Made by a program: the position numbers and the translations under genes
The notes under the pieces: generated by a model
Database searches by the model: none
What the model saw: the letters and a program-made list of their open reading frames with translations, nothing else
Told to the model about the DNA's origin: nothing
Assembly (NCBI RefSeq): GCF_902459465.1
Contig: NC_047073.1
Coordinates: 992,001 to 1,056,000 of the forward strand
Reading direction: 5' to 3'
DNA length: 64,000 bases
From: Asterias rubens
Taxonomy: Eukaryota > Echinodermata > Asteroidea > Forcipulatida > Asteriidae
Shown here: one piece after another, positions 32,701 to 44,380 of the stretch
Layout: the number at the start of each line of letters is the position of its first letter
How positions within the stretch are numbered: the stretch's first letter is position 1

Positions 32701-35700
32701 GTGTGCAATATATATGGGGGGATATTTGAGACCGACACCAGCCTGACCAACAGGAAAAGAAGACCTCGCTATGTTTATGAAAAATTAGCAGTTTTTCCTC
32801 CCTCTATGACTCTTCAAAGTACACCTGAATGTTCACCAAAGACTTCTCCATGTTTCAATGGTATGTTTTGAGTAAACCAATCTTGAATATCTGTATTTTT
32901 CTTGTCGTTAACCGCAAGTAAAGTAGGACTAATTTCCATTGCAAATGTGTAACTCGTACATGTGACTCCGACCGAACAAGCTAAGTACATGTACATCCCC
33001 ATCCTAGTACTTCTTGATGCGCGATGTAAACAGTCCCTAGAATCCCTAGATAAAATGTTTGTGAGTCTCCTCTACCTTGACCAAAACCTAGAAGCACAGT
33101 TGCACACTTGCAAATGGGCAATTCCATGGTCAGTCCATGTGTCATTTCCTCATCTTGGTGCTAGAAGTTCTATGTTTGATAATCTTTGCACTAAGTTTAT
33201 AGACTGATTTGTACTTGACATTCAATTCAAGGCTTCATGATTGAATTGATGATATTAGAAATGTTGTGGGCTTTGTGCTCTGGATGTTATAACGTTGTAA
33301 AAAGTGGTCAGTCGCATTATATTACACAAAAAGGACATGGTAAAATTTAACACACTTTTCATAATTCAAAAATTTCCTCAACCAAAAAGCTTGAGAAAGT
33401 GTTACTATGTAACACACAACTCTTATACATGAGTATCCAACAGGATACTTATAAATGGTCAGCAACTTGAACTTTTAGATACAAGGCAAAACCATGGTCA
33501 GTCGCATTATGGTCAGTCGCATTAGAGTTTAGCCACGCCTACATGGAGCCAAAGCTGAGTTCTTATTATTGTGTCATGTCCATGTTTGCTTGGAATTGCC
33601 CAAATGCAAAAAGTTTGGTATTTTAGGGCTTAGGCAATTCTACAAGGTACAAAAATATGTCATAATGTTGGGGGCCATATAAAAAAAATTGCCCACCCCA
33701 AAAGTTTCAACAAACATTATTTCAATTCACAATTCACGATGATCAAATCATGTGACTGAACATTCTTCCGAACATACTGGAAAAAAACCCAGAGGTTTAA
33801 TGAAGCCATGTTCCTTTACTTATCATTTTCTAATATATTTGGAGAATTTTCTTTTATAAACCCTCATGTCATATCAAATATAATATATTATTAATATTAA
33901 AATTTAAACATCGCGTCTAGGTGATTCACTTGTCACTGTTTATTTCTACCCTTTATTATTACTGTTCTAAAAAAAAAAAAAATAAAAAAAATAAAAAAGA
34001 AGAACAAAATCAGATTTGAAAGCCAATAATTATCACACTTGTTATTAAATTTTTAATTGTTTTTATTTTTTTGCAAATTACCATGGTAATTTTTAAAATG
34101 TCATAAAAAATATTTTGGATAAAACAAAGACAACTGCTGGCTATAGAGTCATACACAGAGAATCAAAGAACATTGCAGTCACTGCAGATGTTTATTCCAT
34201 GTACAGCTTCCATGGGAAATCATACTTTCTCGTTTGCCTTGAAAACAGGAAAAACTCAAAACAAATGGGACCAGTTGAGGTCATCGAAGATCGTTGTATG
34301 GTGTGAAAATTTCAATGTCCATCAAGTTTTAATGTATGTTTGCATACTTCTTATAAACAAATGAAAGTAACTAGGGCATCAGTTGATATACATGTATGGC
34401 ATCATTATTTTTTTCCAATTCAAAGAAAAACCCTTAATACTGTGAAAACAGAACAGTGGAGGATACATGTACGTACATGTACACGTACATTGTAGGCAGT
34501 GATTAGCCATGCATTGTGAATGAAGTACAAACCACATGGTTCTATGAGGAGGTTCCTCAACAAAAATCCAGAGGAATGCCTTCTAGAAACTATAAAGTAA
34601 AAAAAGGCTCACTATCACCATATAAACAAAATAACTGAGTTATAGAAGTAACAATCCCTATTGACCCAATTCACCTGACGTCATCATTAGAATAATCTTG
34701 GATGCGCAATTTATAATTCTTAAGATGCATTGAGGTAATGTTTGCCACAAGTACACTATAGTAAAATTCAAGTTGAAAGGATTTGAAGGATAGTGCCACT
34801 ACACTGTTGTTTGATTGTGTGTTGTAAGTAAATAATGTTGTCGTGATTAGACCTGAGCGACACAATAAGTTCACATAACATAACGTCGCGACTAATTTTG
34901 AAGTAGTCGCAACTAGTTTTGTTGTAGGCACGGCTGTTTTTGTAGTAATCGTGATGGCACGGCTCGATTAATCGAGTACTTGAAAAACAGTAGTTGCGAC
35001 TCGACTTAGCAATCAATAGTTGTGACTACGAAACTAGTCACAGGAGATGCCCAGGCCTATTCCTTTGACCTCAATGAGGGCGTTTTTGGGGCTTGAAACG
35101 CAATAGACTTGATTCAAGTCCTGTTCTTGTGCGAAAGAGGTCCCTATTTAAGCATATCTTGCAAACTAGCAAACAAGCCCTCATCATCAAAATGTAGCTG
35201 ATGTGGTTCCAAGAATGGCTCAGGTTGGGGGATGCCGGTTGCAAAAAAGTTTACTGACGTCAGGTGATGGGACTGAAAATAAAAGAGACTTGAGTCAAGT
35301 CTAGAGACGTGTATGCAGGAGGCCTAAAGACTCTGGATATTGTAATTTTGAATCGTACATAGTTTGCTTCATATACATTAATTTTGTAAATTCCCAAGTA
35401 GGCTAATTGTAACATTTTTTTTCTGCCTGAACTTCCTAGTAAGTTTGTCCCGATATTTCCCCAAAGTCATCAATAAAAGTGTTTTTTGTTTTAGCAATGT
35501 CTCTGATTGAATTGAAATGAGGAAATGATATTCCATTTCCCTAACTATTCTATTTGCACAACTTGGTTTTGAGTTTGTTATGAACTTCAATTATCTCTGT
35601 TTACATGTTTTCTCCATAAGTTTTTTGCTCACATGGGAATATCTTGACATCTTGATTTCTTGTACAGTCGTCGGATTGATTTTGAGCAAATCTTGCTAAC

Positions 35701-35799
35701 CCTCAGTAGGGCTCAAATTTCTGAGAAAAGTCCACAAGACCACAGCTTGTTGCTTAAAATGTTTACTGTTTCAGAATTGTTCCAACAAAACCAAACAGC
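29775..35799. other. Intergenic region without recognised genes
   Basis: The longest open frames are about 100 codons and show no family motif. Local features: a SINE-B-like fragment at about 32090-32220 (GTGTGGGTTAAAATCCTGG), TGTTCCGACACCC repeated near 31950-31980, and about 34840-35060 with many GTCGCAACTA/TAGTTGCGACT words suggesting a degraded hAT-type inverted-repeat element. Confidence 0.4.
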
Positions 35800-36134
35800 T
35801 TAAATGCACTGGACATTATTACTTGTTAGCATTTATAACTTGATCACGAGCACGGGAGAGCTTTTGATAGTATAACATATTGTGAGAAATGGCTCCCTCT
35901 AAAGTAACATAGTTTTTGAGAAAGAAGTCAAATAATACTTCAGCTGAAGTCTTTTATTATGCATACTGTAGGCACACAAAGTAGTGCAACAAGGATGTTT
36001 TTCTTTCATTATTCTCTTGCAACTTTAATGACCAATTGAGCTCAAATTCTCACAGGTTTGTTATTTTATGCATGTTGGGATATATTCGAAGTGATAATAC
36101 TGGTCTTTGACCATTACTAAACGTGTCCACAGTG
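35800..36134 (+). mobile_element. MITE-1 copy
   Basis: It opens TTAAATGCACTGGACATTAT and closes TAAACGTGTCCACAGTGA. The right end is diverged. Confidence 0.65.
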
Positions 36135-36157
36135 ACATAAACTTATAAGAGTACACT

Positions 36158-36513
36158 TTAAAGGGAAGGTACACGTTTGGTAATTACTCAAAACAAACAT
36201 TAACTTAAAAACTGACTTGGTAACGAGCAGTGGAGAGCTGTTGGTAGTATAAAACATTGTGGGAAACGACTCCCTCTGAAGTAACGTAGTTTTTGAGAAA
36301 GAGGTAATTTCTCACTAAAATAATCAAAGACTTCTAGCTAGAAGTCTTTTATTCTTATCTGAAAGCACACAAATTCGTCCCTCAATTTTCTCGCAACTTC
36401 GATGACCAATTGAGCCCAAATTTTCCCAGGTTTGTCATTTTATGCTTAAGATGGGATACACTAAGTGAGAACACTGGTCTTTGACAATTACCAAACATGT
36501 ACCTTTCCTTTAA
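36158..36513 (+). mobile_element. MITE-1 variant copy
   Basis: It opens TTAAAGGGAAGGTACACGTT and closes CCAAACATGTACCTTTCCTT plus TAA. It lies 24 bp after the preceding copy, in the same orientation, and contains the GACTTCTAGCTAGAAGTC hairpin. Confidence 0.8.
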
Positions 36514-37318
36514 GGGTACAATGTAAACTATTTTCTGTGGATATTTAGGTCCTTGTTGCTAGTCACCATGCTGTGTGACCATCTTGATTTTCAAGATTTC
36601 CAAGTCTGAACCAATGGAACCAAAATGAGGCTTGGAGAAAAAATAGTATGGCTCCTATTTCAGTCCAATGAATACTAGTAATTCTTTACAGTTATTGGAT
36701 AAAGGGAACATGGCTAAGATGGTGGCCGCATGTTTAGGTCTATTATAATTCTTACTCTGGATCGAAACCATTCATTCTAGATTGTTTACAAAACTAAAAA
36801 CAGGCCACTTTCAGTTTTGCATTCGGATACAACACCTGTCCTGAATCTGATAACATTGTTTCTTTTCATATCCTCTTTCATTTTCGTTCCATTTCATTTA
36901 ATTATCATCACAATTGTTACCTTTTATTATGCCAAATTGGATGTGATTTACAATAAGTTTGCAAAGTAACAATTGCAAAAACGTTACTAGTCTAGTATAC
37001 TGTAAGAACTGGGGTGTTAAAATTGACACCATCGGTTTTGACTTGGTAGATTTTAAACAATTTGGGTTTAAATAAGGAAAAATTGAATGGAAGATTTAAT
37101 CCTACAAGAGTATGAAAATATGAACCAGAGATTTAACCCTACCAGAACTTTGATCGGCTGCCTCACATTGTGCTAACCTTCACTGTTCAAATTACTGAGA
37201 AGTAAGAAGTACAAGCCTACACTTTTCGAATGGTGCTTGAAAAGTATAAATCCACCATAGAGATCATGGAATGCAATGCCTTATGTCGCCCTGGTCTTGT
37301 CCTTGTGGTGCCCCTTCA
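36514..37318. other. Intergenic with MITE-5-like words
   Basis: About 36545-36750 shares GACCATCTTGATTTTC / AAGATGGTGGCC and TTTAGGTCTATT with the element at 15574. About 37255-37318 is the left half of another dispersed repeat, interrupted by the next feature. Confidence 0.4.
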
Positions 37319-37662
37319 TAAGCTTGGGCGATATCGATTTATTTTATTCACGATATATCACTGACAATATATCGCGATATTCGATATAATCGTGATTAAT
37401 TAAATTTGACATCATCAGTCTTCAAACTCCAAGTAAAAGTTGTAGAAGAGACAGTCATAGCAAAAGAGAGGTGTTCTAATGACATATTCTTCTAATTTTA
37501 CTCCAAACCTATGTCTCAGCTAGCAAATACATCGCGATATTTATTCGATATTGCGCTATATCGCGATATATATTTCGATTAAAACCAAATTCATCCGATA
37601 TCGAAATCGTTTCCAAATTAATATCGCGATATTCGATAGTATCGTGATATCGCCCAAGCTTA
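37319..37662. mobile_element. hAT-like non-autonomous element with 8-bp target-site duplication
   Basis: The ends are perfect inverted repeats, TAAGCTTGGGCGATATCG and CGTGATATCGCCCAAGCTTA. Both flanks are CCCCTTCA (37311-37318 and 37663-37670), an 8-bp duplication as produced by hAT transposases. The interior is rich in CGATAT palindromes and has no open frame. Confidence 0.85.
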
Positions 37663-38670
37663 CCCCTTCAACAGTTTCACATGGACTAGAAACGCCCCTT
37701 GGAAATTGAAAACAACCTTGCCCTCTCAAAGATGAAATTCAGGCGACCAAATTTAGTATACGAAGAGCAGTTCTGTGTTATTTTGTGTTGGCAATCCCAA
37801 GGAAATCACATCAATCATTTTGGGAAGAATATTGCCTACCCGCCCCCTTATATAGTACGCAATCCGCCACCGCCACAAATGTTTAAAAGAATTCATTACA
37901 GAATTGGTAAAAAAATAACTCGTCTAAGATCACAGATTTACATAAAACTTACACGGTCTAATGATGATAGTAGAAAACATCCCTTGTAGTAAATCTGTCT
38001 GAAATGTCATGATATTTGATGAGAAATAAATAAAACTAGTTTCCCGTTTGGAGTTTATCATTGAGCGTTTTATTCATTTTTTTTTAAATCGAATTGCAAA
38101 TTGCAAATTGTGTAACCGGTTTTTCAAACTTCTACAGGTTTGTCAGTTTTATGTTTATGGTGGATTATTACATAAAGTGCTTACAATGCCAGCAACTGTT
38201 TTGTTAGCAAAAACCAATTCTGTAATGTACCTTTAATATTTAATTATCGCTCTATTGTTCTGTGAAAAGCTTCTATTATTGGTAATATTTCTGTGAAAGA
38301 AAACTGGGAACAGTTTTGTCATGGTTTGTGTTCACATTCACCGAACTGTGGCATTTTTGGAAAAGATAAAATGACTAGTGCTGGCAAACCTTGAAATAAG
38401 TGTTACTTTTATCAGTTGCTTTCTATATGTTGGTGACCGGAGACAAGTGTTGTTCTTTCACAGTTTCAGTTTTGAAATTGGTTTCCTTATTCTCTAGAAG
38501 TTAAATACAAACCAAAAAAGTCGATATTGTATTACATTCCGTTTAGTGGTCAAAGTTGAGGAAATAGAACACCATGCATGGTGCTTTATTTCGATTGTAG
38601 CAATCGAAATAAGACTCGGCCCGAGGGTAACTTGCACACCCCCTTCCAATTTCAGACAGCTCGTTTGTCC
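37663..38670. other. Intergenic, no gene seen
   Basis: The first 80 bp complete the dispersed repeat that was split by the hAT-like element. A small palindrome, TATTTCGATTGTAGCAATCGAAATA, lies at 38587-38611. A 96-codon open frame at 37699-37989 shows no recognised motif. Confidence 0.4.
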
Positions 38671-38995
38671 TTATAGCCACTGATAGAAACTATTGGTAAT
38701 ATAATTACTCTAAATAATTGTTAGCATACAAACCTACTTGGTATTTAACGAGCAATGGAGAGCTGTTGATAATTTACAACTTTGTGCGAAACTACTCCCT
38801 CTGAAGTAATGTAGTATTCGAGAAAGATGTATTTCCTCACTCTGAAAGCACACAAAGTTTTTTCTTCCATTGTTCTTAAGACCCAATTGAGCCAATGTTT
38901 TCACAGATTTGTTATTTTATGCAAATGTTGGGATACACCAAGTTAGAATACTGGTCAGTCTTTGACAATTACCAAACGTGTCCAGTCCCATTTAA
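38671..38995 (+). mobile_element. MITE-1 copy, diverged
   Basis: ACTATTGGTAATATAATTAC at the left and AATTACCAAACGTGTCCAGT at the right are family ends. The body has AACTACTCCCTCTGAAGTAA. Confidence 0.65.
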
Positions 38996-39101
38996 GACAT
39001 TCATCTACATACCAGCAATTCTTCTGTAAAAGTTAGGGTGTAGTGCCCTTGGCCCTGTATTTTATTGAATACTTAACACACTTTCCAACTGATTGGCTGC
39101 C

Positions 39102-39549
39102 GAACAGGGGCTGTCAAGGTTAAACACAAGTATAAAAATGTTACAGAAATAAATGTGTAAAACTAGACCCCTGCCAACGATTAATATATTATAGTGATAC
39201 AGGCCTGATACTTCACAGATGCTGAAGGCGATTGCCCCCGTTTCCCCTGGTCATTGCCTTGGTGCCCTTGAAATGCTCCAGTAGAAATTTGCAATTTCAT
39301 CATAGGGTGCCCTTTACCAAGAAGAAAATGCCTTGGTGCCCTTGCCCTTTCAAAAACGAAGCTATCAGCCCTGGTGATATGGTGAGACAAATATTTCTAA
39401 TTCCTGTGATCGTTTTTAATAATTGGCATTCTAATTCTAACCACAACAACTTCTGGGAACAAATAGAATTTGGCGCAAAACAAAAAATTGGTTTTGCCTT
39501 TGGGTGATAATATGGTTAATGCAAAACGACATGTTGCTTTAATCATTGT
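39102..39549 (+). repeat. Duplicated segment, upstream copy
   Basis: AACAGGGGCTGTCAAGG, CCCCTGCCAACGAT, CGTTTTTAATAATTGGC and CCTTTGGGTGATAA line up in order with 43851-44156. An extra block with CCTTGGTGCCCTTG words (about 39225-39375) interrupts this copy and resembles sequence at 37.29 and 54.33 kb. Confidence 0.6.
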
Positions 39550-40912
39550 CTATAATGATATGGGAGTTTATTTAGTTGTTTGCACTGCCCAATACAGTTC
39601 GGAGCACTGAGACTGAAGACGTCACACCCTCCACGTGGTGGTTGTGTCACTGTCCTGTGACAAACACAAGGTTGCCTTAGTCATGGTTGGAGTGCACTTG
39701 GCTGTTTACCTCATCAAATACGCTGTTTATTTTGGTACAAGTTCAACATTATGAAGATCAACATAAAATGATTAGTCAAATAATGTTTATAATTCTAACG
39801 CACGCAGGGAACAAAGCTTGTTTTATTTTCACTTCCCCATCACCAAAACCTTTTCCATCCAATTCAAGTTCATGAAATAATTTTAGTAGCATTTAAGTAC
39901 CAGTTTTTTCCAGAAGACAATCAGAGCATACTGATCGATACGTTGAGTTGAAACCAATGGTTCTTTTCAGAACCAACTCATAGAGATAGTCATTACATGG
40001 TGTTACTGCAAACCTTTTTATTGAGATTACTATAAAAAAAACTGTGATCAAAGAGAATTTGCCAATGCTCACAGAATAATGGTCTTTATCAAGCCCCTTT
40101 CACACGAGATCAATTTAGGAAGGGTCCCTTGCTAAATTGTAGCATGGTTGTAAGATTTTACAAAATGCACCTCATATGAACGGACAATAATTTATGGAGT
40201 GTCCAGGGTCCCTTGTCAAACCTTGTCCAACATTGCTACATTCTGTCGGAGGTCCGGAGGTCTTACAATAGCGGAAGTTTTGTCCAAGAACGTGGGTTAC
40301 CCATCGTGTGAAAGGCACCCTTGTTCGTTGAACGACGTCTTAGGTGAAAATGCCCATAATACAGCGCATGCTATTGTTGTGCTATCTTATCCAACTAAGG
40401 TGATCAGGATTAACAATTCGTCATTACAGGGGTTGTTAGTTTTTTAACTTTGCAGTGTGAAAGCTCACAAAATCAGTCACACATGGTGATAACAAATGAA
40501 CAGTCATAAATTGCTACATTTTGAAAGGCTACATTTTGTCAGTTTGAAAAGGGCTTTAGAGTTGAATATGTTTGTATTTATTAGGTACAGTCTAACACAA
40601 TATGTATTTGTTCCGGCTTCAAACTCAACCCAACGCGGTTTTTAGATCAGTAAACATAAGAGTACATGTTGTAATCAAACTCTTATCACAAAAATAAAAT
40701 AAAAAACAAAAACATTTTGGTGGTTTTAATTTCATATCGGCCACTGTACTCTTGAATAAAAACTTCGTAGAGAGGACACCGAACTCCAGTAAATTATTTT
40801 TTTAAACAATTTCTGGATATAAAGTTCAAGGACCTATGCACGGGCATGAAACATTTTCCATTTAAAGGGTTTGTTGGTTTTGGAAAAGCAAATTCATTTC
40901 CTGCATTAGTTT
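39550..40912. other. Intergenic, no gene seen
   Basis: About 39915-40010 carries the GAAGACAATCAGAGCATAC and TACATGGTGTTACTGCAAACC tail-like words also found at 25.6 kb. No coding motif. Confidence 0.35.
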
Positions 40913-41400
40913 TTAAAGGCAGTGGACACTATTGGTAATTTCTCAAAATAATTTTTAGCATAAAAACTTACTTGGTAACAAACAATGGAGAACTGTTGAT
41001 CTCTCTAAATGCAAAAGATTGAAAAGGCACTCTTTGAAGAGCTATATGCGGGACAACTCTTTTTTGAGTGGTCTTCCACTGTTTTAGATTGAAGTTTGCA
41101 TCTTTTTAAGTGATTTTTCACTCTGTCCTAAAGTGAAACCCCTTTAAAAGAGTGAAATAACCCCCACTCTTTTTAAAGAGCAATATGAAGGACAACTACA
41201 AATGTAAAGAGTGGTGTTTTTCACTCTATTTTACAATAAGAGAGTATTAAACATTGTGAGAAACGGCTCCCTCTGAAGTAACATAGTTTTCGAGACAGAA
41301 GTAATTTTCCACGAATTTGATTTTGAGACCTCAGAATTAGATTTTAAGGACTCGAAATTAAGCATCTGAAAGCACACAACTTTGTGTGTCAAGTGTATTT
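40913..41400 (+). mobile_element. MITE-1 copy interrupted by another element
   Basis: The family sequence breaks after GAACTGTTGAT (about 41001) and resumes at AGTATTAAACATTGTGAG (about 41240). The roughly 240-bp insert has inverted CACTCTTT / AAAGAGTG words and is probably a second small inverted-repeat element. Confidence 0.6.
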
Positions 41401-41720
41401 TTTCCCGACAATATATCACGTGACCAATTCTTATGTGTTTCATAAGAAACGTTTTAAATTTCTGTCATGGTTCCTGACCATTAAAAGTAAAAGTTTTTCG
41501 TTAGAGCGGGTGATACTCTTTGAAATACCATTCACTAAAAAAAAATCGATTTTGTTAATGTTTGGGGCCAAAAATCTGACATAGCATCTTTAAAATAAGC
41601 ATTGCTTTATCCTTTGGATGGGACAATAAGCCGTTGGTCCCGTGTACTGGATGGTGTAGCTGTATAAGAACCCAGCATACTTATCGTGGTGATCAGTAGG
41701 ATCAGTGGCGATCAGTAGGA

Positions 41721-42097
41721 TTAAAGGAACACGTTGCCGTGGATCGGTCGAGTTGGTCTTTGAAAAGCGTATGTAAACGTTTGTTATATAATGCACATGA
41801 TTATAAAAAGATATGTTAAAAGTAGAATATAATGATCCACACTAGTATCACTTGAAATTGCGTGGTTTTCCTTTTACCTCATCGCAAACACAGTCGGCCA
41901 TTTATGGGAGTCAACCCACAAATGGCCGACCGTGTTAGTTCGCAAAGTAAAAGGAAAACCACGCAATTTCGAGGCAAATGTGTGTGGATCATTGTATTCT
42001 ACTTTTTAAACATCTTTCTAACCATATGCACTAACAAACGGTTACAAACGCTTTTCAAAGACCAACTCGACCGATCCAAGGCAACGTGTTCCTTTAA
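41721..42097. mobile_element. MITE-2 fold-back element
   Basis: It opens TTAAAGGAACACGTTGCCGT and closes AAGGCAACGTGTTCCTTTAA. Long inner arms mirror one another (AATTGCGTGGTTTTCCTTTT / AAAAGGAAAACCACGCAATT; CGGCCATTTATGGGAGT / ACAAATGGCCGACCGTG). It is near-palindromic over its whole length. Confidence 0.88.
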
Positions 42098-42860
42098 CCC
42101 CATTGTTTCTGGTTCACATTTAACAAGCACCCTTGTTGACAGGTTTCCTCAGGGTTGAAAGCTACAGTGATTATCTTCATTATGAGGAATCCTTGGTTTG
42201 ATTTATTTCAATAATAAATACATGATTATTTCAATAGCTGCTATCGACACTTGTTACAGAGACTCTCCAGGGCCTAAAATGCCCTTTTCACAACTTTATA
42301 CTTCTTGTAACTCATTTCATAATAAGTGAACTTTCACATTTAAATTTACCACTGAATGTAACCCTATTCTCTGATATTGTGTTGGTTTAATCACGTGCCT
42401 TGCATGAGCTTTTGACAATCATTGAATCTGATTGAAGCAATAATGACCTTAAAAATACAAACAAACTTTGGGTGAACTGTGTAAGGACATTTCCTCGATG
42501 TGTTTCCGCTTTGTCGGCTTCATTGAAAACAGCAAGTGGTTCCAGTTGTGTATATTGGGTCTGGGTTTTCAGCAAGAGTTTCCCACACTATGACACAATT
42601 GAAATGATGAACTTGTACCACAGCAACAATAGGCCATTCTGCACACCTGACAAGGAAGTACATGTACATGTATAGAGAGCAGGATTACAACATAAGAACA
42701 TAGTATTGTGTTTGACTATTGCATTTTCTTACTCTGATGATGGTGGATGCTTTTGTAGGGCTTGGTAAGTCAAGTTCGTCTATTTCTTTTTTAAGGATTA
42801 TCCTTTCTTTCTCAAAAGTGTATTGTAAGGTTGGACATGGCACTCCACAATATTGCTTAT
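42098..42860. other. Intergenic, no gene seen
   Basis: No recognised feature. Confidence 0.35.
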
Positions 42861-42973
42861 GTGACAGGTATAAAACATGCCCCCTTATTTTTGATGTTTA
42901 AAAAAAAAAAATAATTGTTGGGGGGGATGGGAGAATCCTGGTAAAAAGGGTGGGCATGTTTTATACCTGTCAC
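42861..42973. mobile_element. Short inverted-repeat element
   Basis: GTGACAGGTATAAAACATGC at the left is mirrored by GCATGTTTTATACCTGTCAC at the right (20-bp perfect arms). The middle is A-rich and G-rich filler. Confidence 0.8.
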
Positions 42974-43169
42974 AATAATATATGTGTCATGGTCAATAGG
43001 TCAATGAAGGGCATTGCAAGTAGTTTTACTCATTCACCTTTATGTGATATGGCCTGTATATAATGCCTACCATGTACATTATTCTGTCATTCACCACGAC
43101 CTTTAAATTTATTTTGCGATAGGGTTGAATAATAGATGGGCTTACCCCCAACGTATTTTGCTCACGCAA

Positions 43170-43415
43170 GTTCTTCCAAACTTTGGATTAATCTTTGGAC
43201 CTATAGGATGAGTTAAGTTCCGTATCCGAAGATGTTAGGACGCATTGAACCCATTCTAGGTTAGGACGGTTACTCGTCCTAACTTAGGATTAATCTTAGG
43301 ACTTAGGATGAGTTGAGTTCCGTAAAGATGTTAGGACGGATTGGACCCATCCTAAGCTAGGACGGGTTACTCGTCCTAACTCGAGATTAATCCTAGCGTT
43401 TCATGGAATTGACTG
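43170..43415. mobile_element. MITE-4 copy with internal tandem duplication
   Basis: GGATGAGTTAAGTTCCGTAT and GGATGAGTTGAGTTCCGTAA are two successive copies, each followed by GATGTTAGGACG and GGGTTACTCGTCCTAAC-like words. Confidence 0.6.
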
Positions 43416-43850
43416 GGCAGCTAGGTGTTCGATTTCACAAAGAACTTAAGAGAGATATTAAAAAATTCAAGCTACACACTCGTCCTTACTCAAGATAAGA
43501 CTATAATCTTAACTCTTTGTGAAATCCCTGACAGAGTATATTATTTTTATGAACCAGGAAGATTTCCATATGAAGGAAAACCAAATAAACATTCACCTAA
43601 ATGCTGAAGGAACCCTTCTCATGATCTGGAGGAAGGATGAGATTAATTTGTGCAAAAACTCATCGTCCGGAGTATAATTTTTTACCAACGGTCGTGCAGG
43701 TTTTTAATGGAAACCTTTTCAAACCGTTTCGTATATTAATGTAATTTCATGTATATTTTAATGTGTTGATTGGTTCATGTTTTTATTTGTATTATTTTAT
43801 TTTGTTGACTTTAATTTGAATCTTTGGACATTTACACAAGGAATAAGTTG

Positions 43851-44156
43851 AACAGGGGCTGTCAAGTTTATACAATTGATGATTTAAAAACTGTCATCGA
43901 AAGATTTAATAATCGAATCCCTGCCAACGATAAAAATATAATAAGTTAGGATATCTATAGTGATATTGGGAGACCATTATTTCTAGTTCCTGGAGTCGTT
44001 TTTAATGATTGGCTAAATAATTTATAATTCTAGCACACCCCTACACAAACAACAAAATCAGGAAAATCTCAAACTTGGTGCACAAAACAATGAACTGGTG
44101 TTTCCTTTGGGTGATAAGAAGGTTAAACAAATGACGGGTTGCTTTAGTCACTGCCA
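43851..44156 (+). repeat. Duplicated segment, copy next to gene 2 start
   Basis: This is the partner of 39102-39549. It ends about 128 bp before the gene 2 start codon, so it may include promoter sequence, though no TATA or other element is clear. Confidence 0.55.
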
Positions 44157-44283
44157 ATGCACTTTTGATGTCTGCTTTGGAAGTTTTTAATTTGGTTTAT
44201 TTCTTCCACAGAAAGTACTGCAGTTTTCCACTATACATTAAAGGTCGTCTCCAAATAACTTAAAGGTGTCACTACAAACTACG

Positions 44284-44380
44284 ATGAATGGACGCGGGAT
44301 GAAAGACTGTCCGGCTGTGTCTGGATGGGCTTTAATTGGCCTTCTGCTGGTCCTTGTAGTTCTACCACATTCTTCACAAG
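44284..44380 (+). CDS. Gene 2 exon 1: signal peptide
   Basis: ATG at 44284 is followed by MNGRGMKDCPAVSGWALIG and the hydrophobic core LLLVLVVLPHSSQ. The exon ends in phase 1 at GTAAGA. An upstream in-frame start would need a non-ATG codon, so this ATG is preferred. The 5' UTR is not delimited. Confidence 0.85.

Noticed and set aside
32962..33207. Open frame of 81 codons in the intergenic region
   Set aside because: No recognised motif, no conserved splice context and a composition like the surrounding sequence.
37699..37989. Candidate small gene in the intergenic region (96 codons)
   Set aside because: It begins in a dispersed repeat, shows no motif and has no clear flanking gene structure.
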